From positions 85,400-149,399 of the forward strand of contig JASANC010001978.1 in assembly GCA_030248135.1 (NCBI GenBank): 64,000 bases of DNA, in the 5' to 3' direction. A model generated the notes under the pieces. It searched no databases. It was not told the DNA's origin and was given only the letters and a program-made list of their open reading frames with translations. Origin of the DNA: Theristus sp. LFF4_11 (Eukaryota > Nematoda > Chromadorea > Monhysterida > Xyalidae). Below, piece by piece: positions 12,501-21,980 of this stretch. The position numbers were made by a program, and so were the translations under genes. Each line of letters starts with the position of its first letter. Position 1 is the stretch's first letter.

Positions 12501-13570
12501 GCCTGGACGTGGCCTTCTAACATCAATTGTGAACGCAAACGTTCTGTGACTCTGCAACATTACTGCTTTTACGCCATCAAAACCAAAAAACCAGCAACGA
12601 ATCACTCGTTGGTTCGCAGGTGTTGTACCCCGAGCTGGAGAACGCCATGCTGAAGTACTACCGCGAGCAGATGGACGCTGGCGTTGATGTGACATTCGCG
12701 ATGATGCGACGCTTTGCTCTGCAAACTGCAGCGTCCATGAAACTCGTCGGATGTCGCGCATCGCAGTCGTTGATAAAGTGGTCAGTTTGGGACATAAAAG
12801 TGGTCAGCTTGGGACACAAAGTGGTCAGTTTGGGACATAAAGTGGTCAGCTTGGAACACAAAGTGGTCAGTTTGGGACATAAAGTGGTCAGCTTGGGACA
12901 CAAAGTGGTCAGTTTGGGACATAAAAGTGGTCAGCTTGAGACACAAAGTGGTCAGTTTGGGACATAAAGTGGTCAGCTTGGGACACAAAGTGGTCAGTTT
13001 GGGACATAAAGTAATCAGCTTGGGACACAAAGTGGTCAGTTTGGGACATAAAAGTGGTCAACTTGGGACACAAAGTGGTCAGTTTGGGACATAAAGTGGT
13101 CAGCTTGGGACACAAAGTGGTCAGTTTGGGACATAAAGTGGTCAGCTTGGGACACAAAGTGGTCAGTTTGGGACATAAAAGTGGTCAGCTTGGGACACAA
13201 AGTGGTCAGTTTGGGACATAAAGTGGTCAGCTTGGGACACAAAGTGGTCAGTTTGGGACATAAAGTGGTCAGCTTGGGACACAAAGTGGTCAGTTTGGGA
13301 CATAAAGTGGTCAGCTTGGGACACAAAGTGGTCAGTTTGGGACATAAAGTGGTCAGCTTGGGACACAAAGTGGTCAGTTTGGGACATAAAAGTGATGCGT
13401 TTTTCAGGTGGTGCAAACGGAACAACATCACCATTCTGTCGCTGCGCGAGCGTAAAGCGACCGAGCAACAGTTGGAGAACAGCATGAAACACGACGGCAC
13501 TGAAGAGAACAGTCACAATGAGAGTAACGATAGTGACGAGGCAAACCTGAAAACAAAGCAGGCAACGTGA
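9507..13570 (+). CDS. Zinc-finger plus helix-turn-helix protein (HTH gene B), 500 aa, paralogue of gene A
   Basis: Exons 9507-9714, 10026-10141, 10320-10748, 11067-11314, 11731-11911, 12620-12777 and 13408-13570 (TGA) keep frame at every junction and give 500 residues. The first two exons form a Cys/His region: VTCSRCS, then about 30 residues later EGHFCNTDE, a CxxC...HxC pattern like FLYWCH or transposase-type fingers. Exon 3 is a Lys/Arg/Pro-rich linker (KKWKRGKPRLRL, GRKRKRPP). Exon 4 holds an HTH with SNVATQLAVPEVLVAYW. Exons 6-7 match the C-terminal layout of gene A: a YPELENAMLKYYREQ helix, then an intron, then W and a basic helix. The start is chosen because ATG 9507 lies 18 nt after an unpaired acceptor (aattttcag, ending at 9489), typical of trans-splicing. 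Role inferred: nuclear DNA binding, possibly a domesticated transposase-like factor. Confidence 0.72.
12058..12136. repeat. Telomere-like CCTAAT repeat block
   Basis: Two copies of a segment reading GTTGTAGGTTCCTAATCC followed by runs of CCTAAT/CCTAAA/CCTAAG. On the other strand these are TTAGG-type units. A related, shorter copy lies at 14642-14662. It is in the intron 11912-12619 of HTH gene B. Confidence 0.6.
12778..13390. repeat. 21-bp minisatellite filling an intron of HTH gene B
   Basis: About 29 tandem copies of a 21-bp unit, alternating GTGGTCAGTTTGGGACATAA and GTGGTCAGCTTGGGACACAA types. Extra-A variants (cataaaagtgg) recur at 12793, 12920, 13047 and 13174, exactly 127 bp apart (six units plus one base), followed by a ten-unit regular block from 13181. 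The array starts at the splice donor (AA|GTGGTC, 12777/12778) and ends 17 bp before the acceptor at 13407. Open frames across it are by-products of the 21-bp period. Confidence 0.93.
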
Positions 13571-14228
13571 AACACCACTGAAGATCATCTTGATTGTTGT
13601 TTTTTTCTCTGACGCCATCGCAAGTGTAATCCAGGAGCGCGTTCCAACTTCCAACTGTCTGTTTTTTACTGATTGTTTCCGAGCTGCCATGCTAGTTCTG
13701 TTGTTTAACCGATTCAGTTAGTTTAGTTCAGTCACACTATCGCATGGAAAAGCCTTTTATTACGGCGTTTACTTGTGCGTTCACAATTTTGTATTGGGAG
13801 GGCCATGGAATCATTATTTTGCTTGGGAAACGCTTTGGTGTTGAATGATTGGGATTCTAACGTGTTCTGGTTCATGTGTTCTGTTCAATTTGCACATATG
13901 ACATATCACCGTGGATTCATGTGGTTTCTAACAGTCGAACACAGATTTCTATGCAGCTTGCTGATTGGCTGCATTTGTTTCGACGCATCCGCTTGGTGAC
14001 GCCGCAAAGCACCGTTCGCGCATCATTATTTTGTATTTTAAATTCAAGATTTCGATTGGATGGTCATATATGTGGTTGAGTTTTTTGACATGGTTGTAAT
14101 TCCATTCCATATTGCAATTGTGGACAGTATTTTGGGATCATAAAAGTCGCATACTGTTTGGTGTTGGTGTTTATTAGTGTTTGCCTGGTCGACAGTTAAT
14201 CAGCCACAAAGAACATCCGCAAAGGGCT

Positions 14229-14950
14229 CGTGTACTATTCCGGCCCGCGAAATTCCGGCCCGTAGAATTCCGGCCCGCTCATTCCGGCCCGAAGAATTCC
14301 GGCCCAAAGAATTCCGGCCCGGAGAATTCCGGCCCGGAGAATTTTCGCCAGCAAGAACAATATTAAACCACACGAAGTGATTTTTTATTTTTGTTTAGAA
14401 CTTGCTTGCGACTTTTTTTATACGCGCGCCGGTTCCGGAAACCCGAAGGCACCAAACTCCGGCGGAGACGGGCAATACTGCCCCGAGCCCAATTTTACCC
14501 TCGGCTCAGGAGGGAATAGACCATTAGATGTTCGTTGGTCACTCTAATTTTCCACGAGTATGTCTTGTCCACAGCGAGGTTCGAACCCGGTACCTACAGA
14601 ACTGTAGGCCGAAGTTCTACCGCTACGCCACGGACGCGACTTGTAGGTTCCTAATCCTAAGCCAAGCCTTTTTAATAAGGTAAAAGGGTCACAAATTCTG
14701 TTCATGATAAAAAAAATTAAAAATTTATTTGTAGTTTCTTTTTTTCCAAAAGTTTCACTTTCCAAAAAAGCAAACAGGACGAACATCATTGAAAATACAC
14801 TGTAACATGTGAACATCGATATTTTATTTTTTCATTACCAAAATCACTTCGTGTGGTTTAATATTGTTCGTGCTGGCGAAAATTCTCCGGGCCGGAATTC
14901 TTCGGGCCGGAATTCTTCAGGCCGGAATTAGCGGGCCGGAATTTTACCCC
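14229..14950. mobile_element. Inverted-repeat element with GGCC-rich terminal tandem arrays
   Basis: The left side has about seven short tandem units of the type AATTCCGGCCCGRAG (14230-14340). The right side has the same units inverted (14880-14945). Just inside are matching inverted arms: GCCAGCAAGAACAATATTAA at 14346 and its complement near 14855-14880. The centre contains a tRNA-like sequence and a telomere-like fragment. No transposase ORF was seen, and the ends are not sharp enough to call a target duplication. Confidence 0.7.
14567..14635 (-). repeat. tRNA-like sequence (SINE-type or tRNA pseudogene)
   Basis: The minus strand shows an A-box-like TGGCGTAGCGGTAG and a B-box-like GGGTTCGAACC, with ends GTCC and GGAC that can pair. 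The middle forms a CCTAC/GTAGG stem with a six-base loop rather than seven, and the T stem has a mismatch, so a working tRNA is doubtful. It lies at the centre of the inverted-repeat element 14229-14950. Confidence 0.45.
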
Positions 14951-15106
14951 CCCCCTGCAAAGAATATCCAAAGATCCAAACCTGAAAACAACGAGTACAA
15001 TGCAATTCAAATTTTAATCACACTCGCGGCTGAGATGAGACACGACTAATTAGCCAGCCACATAAACTGGTGGAGTTGGTTTGCATATCAATTCAACTTT
15101 TGATCT

Positions 15107-16004
15107 TCATTCATCCCTCATAAGACGATATTTCGGGTCGATAAATTTCTTGTCATCGGTGATTCTTTGATCAGGTGTTTTCTTCTTTTTGCCGTCCATT
15201 CGGTGGTGCCACAGCTGAAGCGCGTTGGACAGCCGCTCGTCACTTAGAAAGTTCGCCAGTCGATGTAACGCCTCGTCGGCACGTTTACCTGGGCCACCCT
15301 GCACGCAAAACAGGTTCAAATTGAATCGGGTTGTCATCTCCTCCTGGACGGTGTTTTCCGTGTGAGATTGAAGAAATGACACCAAAATTGTAATTGTGAC
15401 GTTTTTGCAAAACAGCGGAGATACATTTTTGTCCCATCTCACCGCGTGCATTAAGGAGCACCATAACCCGTGCACAGTCAACGTGTGGTCTACAGTGGTG
15501 CGGCCACCGCAATGCGGTAACGGTTTTAACACGGAACTCCACATTGCCGCACGGGCAAAGCCCTAGTCTTGAAACAACACTGTTATAAAACAATAATGTT
15601 GCATCGTAATCACGCGCGTGCGGTGCTGCGACACCGATGTGTCGCGTGTTTGTTTGTGCCACATTCATGTGTTATAGCCGAATACGTTGTCTTCAGACTT
15701 GGAGTTTTGTTGCCACAAAAAGCATTCTCAGTCACTCATGAACGCACCAAGCTCGCCAACGGATCAAACGGCGCATCGTCTGGAGTTTTTTTCTTCTTTC
15801 CGAGACCCTGAATTTTTCATTGTATGAACTTACTTCATGCGGTGTTTCTAAAGCTTTTTTGACAAATCAACAAAGAAAACTCACACTGCCCGACAACGGG
15901 TCGAACAGGCCCAATTCCTTGCTCTTCTTATGTTTCATCGCGACGACGGAATCGACAATCGACAGAAAGGCCAGCGAAACAATGACAAAACTGGCAATAT
16001 TCAT
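15107..16004 (-). CDS. Small secreted lysine-rich protein, 123 aa
   Basis: Exons on the minus strand: 16004-15885, 15807-15748 and 15298-15107 (TGA). All are phase 0 with good GT-AG sites. The N-terminus MNIASFVIVSLAFLSIVDSV is a clear signal peptide, probably cleaved near VVA. The mature protein is short and basic with repeated pieces: DPLSGS/DPLASL, and GKKKKTPD in exon 2 echoed by GKKKKTPDQR in exon 3. The C-terminus is KYRLMRDE. I recognise no family. A secreted or ER role is inferred from the signal peptide only. An extra exon between 15310 and 15740 cannot be excluded. Confidence 0.55.
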
Positions 16005-16695
16005 GCTTTCTGTGAATCTCAGCAGAAACGACTGGAAAGTTGTCTGATATACCGAATGTCTGAGATGAATATTTTTAGCATTTTATGACACCGCACGTTC
16101 AGACGATACAGTGATACGGTGAAAATGGCATCTAGCAATTATAGTGGTGTACTATGTGCAAACCGAGTTAGAGACCGTTAGTGGTTCTGTCTGCGCGCCC
16201 GGTTTTTTACGAACAAAATTTCATCAGCATAAAATTACCAGACGGATTGCTTGACATAATCTTATTTTTCGGATTGTCGGTGGCGTGTTCGTGTGATCCA
16301 GCTGGCATACAAAGAAAAGAGCCTTGAAAAAAAACTGTTTTCTCAATTTCACTTCGAATGGCATTCAGTCCACAAAGATATGTGACAAATTTTGCATATT
16401 TACAATAAAAAACCAGTGAAAGAGACAAACGGCACAGAAACATTCCGGGACTTTAAAGAACACGAAACAATAACGGCTTTCGCTTTCAGCTTTCCAAAAT
16501 ACAATTCTGTCCGTCTCGATTGTGCTCACTCGACCGAACAAATCAATTGAAGTTGAAAAATGCATTCGAAATGCTGCTTCATCAAACAAAGGACATGGAC
16601 AACAATAAACAAACGCGTCTTGTCGCATAGCAATAAAAAAGCAGAGCAGAGCCACCAGATACAAGAATAGCAATAAACACTCAAAAATCTCAAAA
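16005..16695. other. Gap between the two minus-strand genes
   Basis: It includes the putative promoter of the small secreted-protein gene and the 3' flank of the Spc24-like gene. A minus-strand ORF at 16207-16443 has no splice sites or composition that convinced me. Confidence 0.5.
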
Positions 16696-18837
16696 TCACG
16701 CCACTTCCATGCCATCATTTTGCGAAAACGAAGCGTTACCGTGTTGTTGTTGACGCAACAGCATTGGTTCGCACTTATTTTCATTCGTGCCATCGTCACA
16801 GTTCACCTTTTCCATCAGTTTCCACAACGAGTCAGCAATATAGGCGTCCGAATGTTCGTTTCGATCGAATCGGAACGACTCCACGCGCGCCAGTTCCGGT
16901 GTGTCCGCCCCGGCCGTCCGCGGCGTCGTCAGCACGAATCCGGACACGAACGCCCCGGTCGACTCGGTCTCGTCGTCCGTTGTGACCGTGCTGTCGTCGG
17001 CGGCGGCGTGCGTTTTTGAGTGATGATGGGCCAGGAAAACGCCCGTCAGACGTTCGTAGACGCGCAGTTTCAGGCTGAATTCAGTTGGTTTGATTGTTTT
17101 TGTTCAACTGCCCGGTTTTGTCGACTTTGCACTGAACATGTTCAGAAAGAAACACAGAAGCAATGCAGTTTCTGCTTTCAGAAAATCGAAATTCGCACGA
17201 TCAACAAATCAGCAAAGCAGCGCATTTGGATTGTGAACAACCAATAAGTTATTGCAGTGCAGTAATGTATTTTTGAAAATCAACCAAACAGCTGTTCCCG
17301 TTCAACAAAGCACGAACAGTTACCCTTATGTCTTCCAACTTTAATTGTGGAAATTCGATCAACGAACTTACACAATTAGATTGGAATGCATAAAGTTCGC
17401 TGTTTGCTGTTTCGCTAAGTAGACGCATCCTACGGTGCCCACTGTTTCGTCAGTGCGACCAACATTAGACAGAACTGCCCCAAACCGTTCACCACAGAGC
17501 AAATCTTACACGCTGTGTAAAACATCAGCCTTGTCAACCGAACCAACCGTGATTCTTCGTCCATGTTCGCGTGCTGTTTCTGCGCGGCGACTTCAAGCTC
17601 TGTTCGATTGTATTTGTTTTCAAGCTCGCAGAATTGATCGTCCAACTCTGACGAAGAAAGAACACAAAAGCTGCATTTGCATGGTACATACGAAGAGTGG
17701 TGCCTTATGCCAAGACAACCTGATATCCAGATCAATCAGTCAAATCAATAGCAATGTGAATATTTGCAATTGAAACAATCAAACTCAAAAACCACAAAAG
17801 CGAACTTTGCGCTTCGGTCTGCGCCTCAGCGATTTTCGCCTGAATTTCGTGGCTGTGCACTTGAAGTCGATTCAATTTGGCACGCTGCTTCACGAGCTGG
17901 TGGTGTTGCAGATCGTCGCGCGTTTTGCGTAACTCCTCCAACTGCTTGGTGACAACTAAAATGAAATACAAAAAAAAACTCGATTTTTGATTGCGCATCC
18001 GTTTCCAGAATACTCAGTTGAAGTTTACATCAGACACCGTGAAAAGCAACGCAATTTTGTGGTCTCTGTCGCAAAATCGATTCATCCTGCTCCTGAAGCA
18101 GATTTAGATTATCATCACGACAGAAAATTTGCGACGCACCTGTGGCACCACGCGAACCTGTGGCGTGGGCCAAGCCAAACATCAAAATTATCCGATTAAA
18201 AAATCCATTTTGAGAACTGAACCACTCTGATGTTTTACAGACCATCCGATTTATTTCGAAGGACATGAGCAGCTGCATTTAGATCGACGCATGACACAGT
18301 CACGCAGGTGCCCCAATCGTCTGCTTTCGTCAGATTTTCTTTGGCTCCCTGAAAATAATTCGCAAAATAATTCTGGCAAAAAACATTGAACAGCGTGAAC
18401 AGGAACAAAAAATGCTGAAATCTGTCTGTGCCACCAAATTAGAATTACACGAACATCTGAAAGTGATTTAGTTGTGTCGTCGATGATCATCGCCAGCGTC
18501 TGCACTTTATCTGATCCGTTGAACAACAACGGAGCATCGCTCGAATTTGGCGCAAACTTTTTCGCCATTTTTTTGCAAAACGCTGTTTTTTCAAATTCTA
18601 GTTTTTGCACTTGAATGTGTTGTCTGTCCGCAATCGCATCTAATTGGTGTATCCGATCAATCTTAGCTTTGTTTGTGTGTTGTTCACTATCGTGTCGTGT
18701 CAATATGCGTGGTTTCAGTGACAGTTTTTTTGGCGTTGTTTTGCAAGCAGGTCGCTTTTTCGTTATCGTCGTCACTTCGATCTTCGATGCGATGAGCGAT
18801 GTTTGTTCGAGTCCACTCCACTCCGCTCCGAGCCAAC
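16696..18837 (-). CDS. Coiled-coil protein with Spc24-like kinetochore C-terminus (5' end unresolved)
   Basis: Minus-strand exons 18837-18451, 17955-17806, 17647-17512 and 17074-16696 (TGA) keep phase at all joints. The first exon is basic (KKRPACKTTPKKLSLKPR) and leads into long heptad-type helices (VTKQLEELRKTRDDLQ; KLDDQFCELENKYNR). The last exon starts LKLRVYERLTGVF and ends ESFRFDRNE...AYIADSLWKLMEK. This order (coiled coil, L-K-L-x-V-Y-x-x-L-x-G, short beta pattern, final helix with LW-L) is that of the Spc24 RWD domain of the Ndc80 complex. The family assignment is inference; Spc25 or another RWD protein is possible. The start codon was not found: exon 18837 follows an acceptor, although an unspliced ATG at 18880 is also in frame. 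Confidence 0.5.
17397..17530. repeat. Dispersed repeat copy, related to 34243-34378
   Basis: It shares recognisable blocks with the segment at 34243: CGCTGTTTGC, GTTTCGC, GTAGACGCAT, CGTCAGTGCGAC, CAGAACTGCC, ACCACAGA and AAAACATCAG, in the same order and spacing. It covers an intron of the Spc24-like gene and reaches across its splice donor at 17511/17512. Confidence 0.65.
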
Positions 18838-20178
18838 CTGAAAGAAAACAAAAAAAAAGAATTGAATTCACCAAAAACAAAACGGAACTCTGAAAAACAT
18901 TGTCTCAGATCGCCAAATACGCTTTCATTTTCTGTTCAATTGCGATTTGCGAATCTAATTCTGTCCCATTCCTTCCATCCCATCTCCCATCCCATTCATT
19001 TTTTTCGTGAAAAAAATTTCAAATTTGTTAAACATTCGCTCGCTTTCACGTCATTCTGACAATCAGGCAGTGGTCTCGCAGCGATCGTGAGAGCGCGCGA
19101 TTTTTGGATAATTCCGCGGAATCACCGGTAAACGACAACCGTGGGATTTATGACAAAATGGAGGAACACACGAAGCAGCTCAAGGAAGAGTTTGCAAAAG
19201 TAAAAGTTTGGTAATTCGTGAAAAACGCGAAAATCACCCAATAACGCGTATATCTCCGAAATTACGCAAATATGGCCGCGCACACAACCCCGACGACCCA
19301 AGCAGAGCAAACTCTGTGTGTGTGTTTGTTTGTATGCGAGATCATTCTGTTCATACGGTACGTACGTTCCCCTCTTTTGGTTTTGTCAGCATGGCATTTT
19401 TGATGTGTGCACCTATATTCACATTCGCAGTTGCTTGCCAAGTGGCCAGTTTTTGTGTCGTTTTTTGGGTGATGAAATTTCAAAATTGTCGCTTTTCGGT
19501 TTTCATTGTTTTTTCATGGCGTGTTTCCACAAGTTTTGAATTGGTATGGCGTTACTTGGACTGTTGTTTTTTGAAACGATGTCCATTCGATTTTTCAAAT
19601 TCCGCGCTTCTCTTTTTTCATCTTTTTGAAACAAGTCACCGTGATGAATGTTAGCTTGTTTCTCTCTCCTCCCCTCCCTCCCTGTTTAACAGAGAGAGAG
19701 GGGCGAGCGAGAGGGGAACGATTTTGTGGTAAATGTAACAAAAACTGCTTGCGGTTGCCAAGTGCTCATTGTGGTGGAAAATGGAAATGGTGTTTTTGTT
19801 CTTCGAAACGTTTGTAAGTTTGTTTTTCGAAATCTTTCGTCACTTTTGTATTTGTTTACCTGTCAAATAATGTCAAACAATCAATATTAGCAGCAGCGAT
19901 TGCGCGAAAAATTCAGTTGAATCTTTTCGTTTCTTCCATTGCTTCGATTTTGTCTCCAATCCAAACTGCAAAGTACAGAACTAACATCGCTCTCAGTTGG
20001 CAAAGACAGACAACCGCAAAATTCTTATTCTTATGCGATGTATTTATTTTAACCATCTCCTCAAAGGCTAAAAAAACATTTTTATCAACTTCCAGAGCTT
20101 CTTTTTGAATCCGGTGCCGCTATTTCTCCATTGGTTCGACTTTTCGATTAAACTTTCGAACACTGAACACTTTTGTTC
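18838..20178. other. Divergent intergenic region
   Basis: It lies between the minus-strand Spc24-like gene and the plus-strand ORF at 20179. A short plus-strand ORF, ATG 19159 (MEEHTKQLKEEFAK then a GT donor at 19201), could be a first exon, but no partner exon in phase was found. A purine run (agagagag) lies near 19691. The rest is AT-rich without coding signs. Confidence 0.45.
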
Positions 20179-20547
20179 ATGGCGTCGTCGAACTGCGGCG
20201 GCGGCGATGACGATGGAAACGCCGCCACAGTCGCCGACGTTGAAGTCGGAGTCGAACCGATTGGAAATCTGTTTGATGAACTTGGCAACAGCAAGAAATC
20301 ACCGAAAAGGAAGGACAAATCGAGCAAATCGCCAAAAATTGCCAACGACACCGGAGCATCCGAATCAGATTTCCACAGACAGAACGTGCCGAACGGGGGC
20401 AGTGAATTTAGCGACGACGACGCTGGCGAGGAAGAAGAAGAGTTTGTTGAGTCGATCGTGTTGGACGACGGCAAAACGTACAAATTCAAGTCGGAGACCG
20501 CGAAAGTGCGCGTGTTCGTCTGCGACGGCAAACGTTGCTCGAGCTGG
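20179..20547 (+). CDS. Acidic/lysine-rich exon of unknown gene
   Basis: ATG 20179 opens a 123-codon exon with an in-frame stop just upstream. It has Lys/Ser runs (KKSPKRKDKSSKSPK), an acidic stretch (DDDAGEEEEEFVES) and ends with TYKFKSETAKVRVFVCDGKRC then SSW before a GTGAGG donor at 20548. Splicing in phase to 21955 adds about 57 codons and then a stop in a frame different from BPTF. Reading through the donor instead runs into the MITE and stops at 20661. It may be a separate small gene or an alternative 5' part of the chromatin gene downstream; phase argues against a simple join. Confidence 0.4.
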
Positions 20548-20576
20548 GTGAGGTTTTTTGTTCTTGTTTACTTGTA

Positions 20577-21046
20577 CCGTATTACCTCTATTAAACCCCC
20601 CCCCAAAATTAAACCCCCCCCCAAAAATAAACCCCCACCCCCTCGACAAGTTTCCAAATAATCCCCCCCCCCAAAAATAATCCCCCATGGGGGATTATTG
20701 GAAACCTGTTTGAAACACACACCCAGAAAAACATACACATAAACAGTGAATTCAGTGGCTGGTTGCAGTGAAAATGATGAAATTGTGCTACCAAAGGCCC
20801 CAAATGGATGAGTTAATGGTAATTTCATTACAAAAGGCTGTTGTAAAAGGAAATTTCTATGTAGAGTAGAAGTTTCTGCGACTTCCTTCCTGCCATGGAA
20901 GGTATTTTTGCCATTTTGCCCATCCCTAAAAATAGTTTCCAAATAAACCCCCCCCCAAAAATAAACCCCCCCCCAAAAATAAACCCCCACCCCCAGAAGT
21001 CGCTGAAGAAATAAACCCCCATGGGGGTTTATTAGAGGTAATACGG
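20577..21046. mobile_element. TA-flanked MITE with C9A5-type runs, 470 bp
   Basis: Terminal inverted repeats are CCGTATTACCTCTATTAAAC and its complement GTTTATTAGAGGTAATACGG (as ...GGGTTTATTAGAGGTAATACGG). TA flanks at 20575-20576 and 21047-21048 match a Tc1/mariner-type duplication. Inside are several CCCCCCCCCAAAAATAAA units, a second palindrome around 20657-20705, and no ORF. The minus strand has many G runs of eight or more. Confidence 0.8.
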
Positions 21047-21064
21047 TATGAATTTGATTGCCTT

Positions 21065-21862
21065 CATATTTGTTCTAGGGGGGGGGGGCGGGCCGGGGGC
21101 TTCAGGCCAAACATTTTTTTTGAATCTACTTATCAGAGATGTTTTCTCGGCTCAGCTATTATCTATCTAAAAAATTTTCTTAGCCAGCTAGGTATCTATT
21201 CATAGTTGTTCCAGAGCCGGGGGTTTGGGGGGGGGCGATATAGATAGCTGGAGCAAATTTTCCAGATAGATAGATAGCTGGAAAATTTTGGGGGGGGGGC
21301 CGCGGGGGGCATGTGACTTTGGGGGGGGGCGGTCAAAATTTTGAAATTAGATAGATAGATGGCTAAAACGCTAAAAAGCTATAAAAACAGCTAAATAATG
21401 CTTAAAACATGCTAAAAATCAAGTATAAACGCACATTTTAACTAAAATTAGCGAAATTTTCAAGAATTTCGAGCAAAAATGGTCAATTTTGGTTAAAAAT
21501 TGACTCATTTTATGTCTTCGAAGACAGAAATTTTCAGATAGATAGTTGGCTGAAAAATGTTTTTAGATTGATAATAGCTGAGCCGAAAAAACCTTTCTGA
21601 TAGAGATAGATTCGAAAAATTTTTGGGGGGGGGCGGCCCCCCAGCCCCCCCCCCTAGAACAACTATGTATCTATTTGAAAATTTTTGTTTTCGAAGACAG
21701 AAAATTTGTCAATTTTTTACCAAAGTTGATCATTTTGCTCGAAATTCTTGAAAATTTCACTGATTATCGGTATCGGTAAAATATGCGTTTATACTTGATT
21801 TTAGCGTATTTTAAGCATTATTTAGCTGATTTATAGCTTTTTAATGTTTTAGCTATCTATCT
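21065..21862. mobile_element. Older, 3'-truncated hAT-type MITE interrupted by a younger copy
   Basis: The sequence before 21200 and after 21675 together matches the element at 58749-59213 (poly-G start, CGGCTCAGCTATTATCTATC, CAGCCAGCTATCTATC, TTTTAGCTATCTATC). The copy ends abruptly near 21862 without its right end. The insertion at 21201-21667 splits it. Confidence 0.7.
21201..21667. mobile_element. hAT-type MITE, 467 bp, nested, with 8-bp TSD
   Basis: Ends are CATAGTTGTTCCAGAGCC and CCTAGAACAACTATG. The 8-bp duplication TATCTATT flanks it at 21193-21200 and 21668-21675. It is in reverse orientation to the copy at 58749 and is inserted into an older copy of its own family. Confidence 0.85.
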
Positions 21863-21980
21863 ACGGAATGGCCGAGTAAACATGTGGATCTTTCAGTCAT
21901 TGCAAATGCGTATACTCATCGTCGCCCTTCGGAGTCTTATATTATGATTTTCAGGCGGTTCGACATCGCGACAAACTGCA

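Larger units (their letters stand above)
13571..15106. other. Intergenic region between HTH gene B and the small secreted-protein gene
   Basis: No credible coding exon is visible. The first 600 bp are the presumed 3' flank of gene B. About 14229-14945 is an inverted-repeat element listed separately, and the rest is AT-rich. Confidence 0.6.

Noticed and set aside
12778..13390. CRISPR array
   Set aside because: Adjacent units are nearly identical with no unique spacers, and the genome is eukaryotic.
12658..13690. Long ORFs on both strands with seven-residue repeats (CPKLTTL, KVVSLGH)
   Set aside because: They follow from a 21-bp period that is a multiple of three. The extra-A units break the frame, and flanking exons join across the array in phase.
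14567..14635. Functional tRNA gene
   Set aside because: The anticodon loop length and T-stem pairing are wrong, and it lies inside a repeat element.
20568..20688. Proline/lysine repeat protein (KPPPKIKPPPKNKPPPP)
   Set aside because: It is read from C-run repeats inside a MITE with clear inverted ends; at most a read-through tail.
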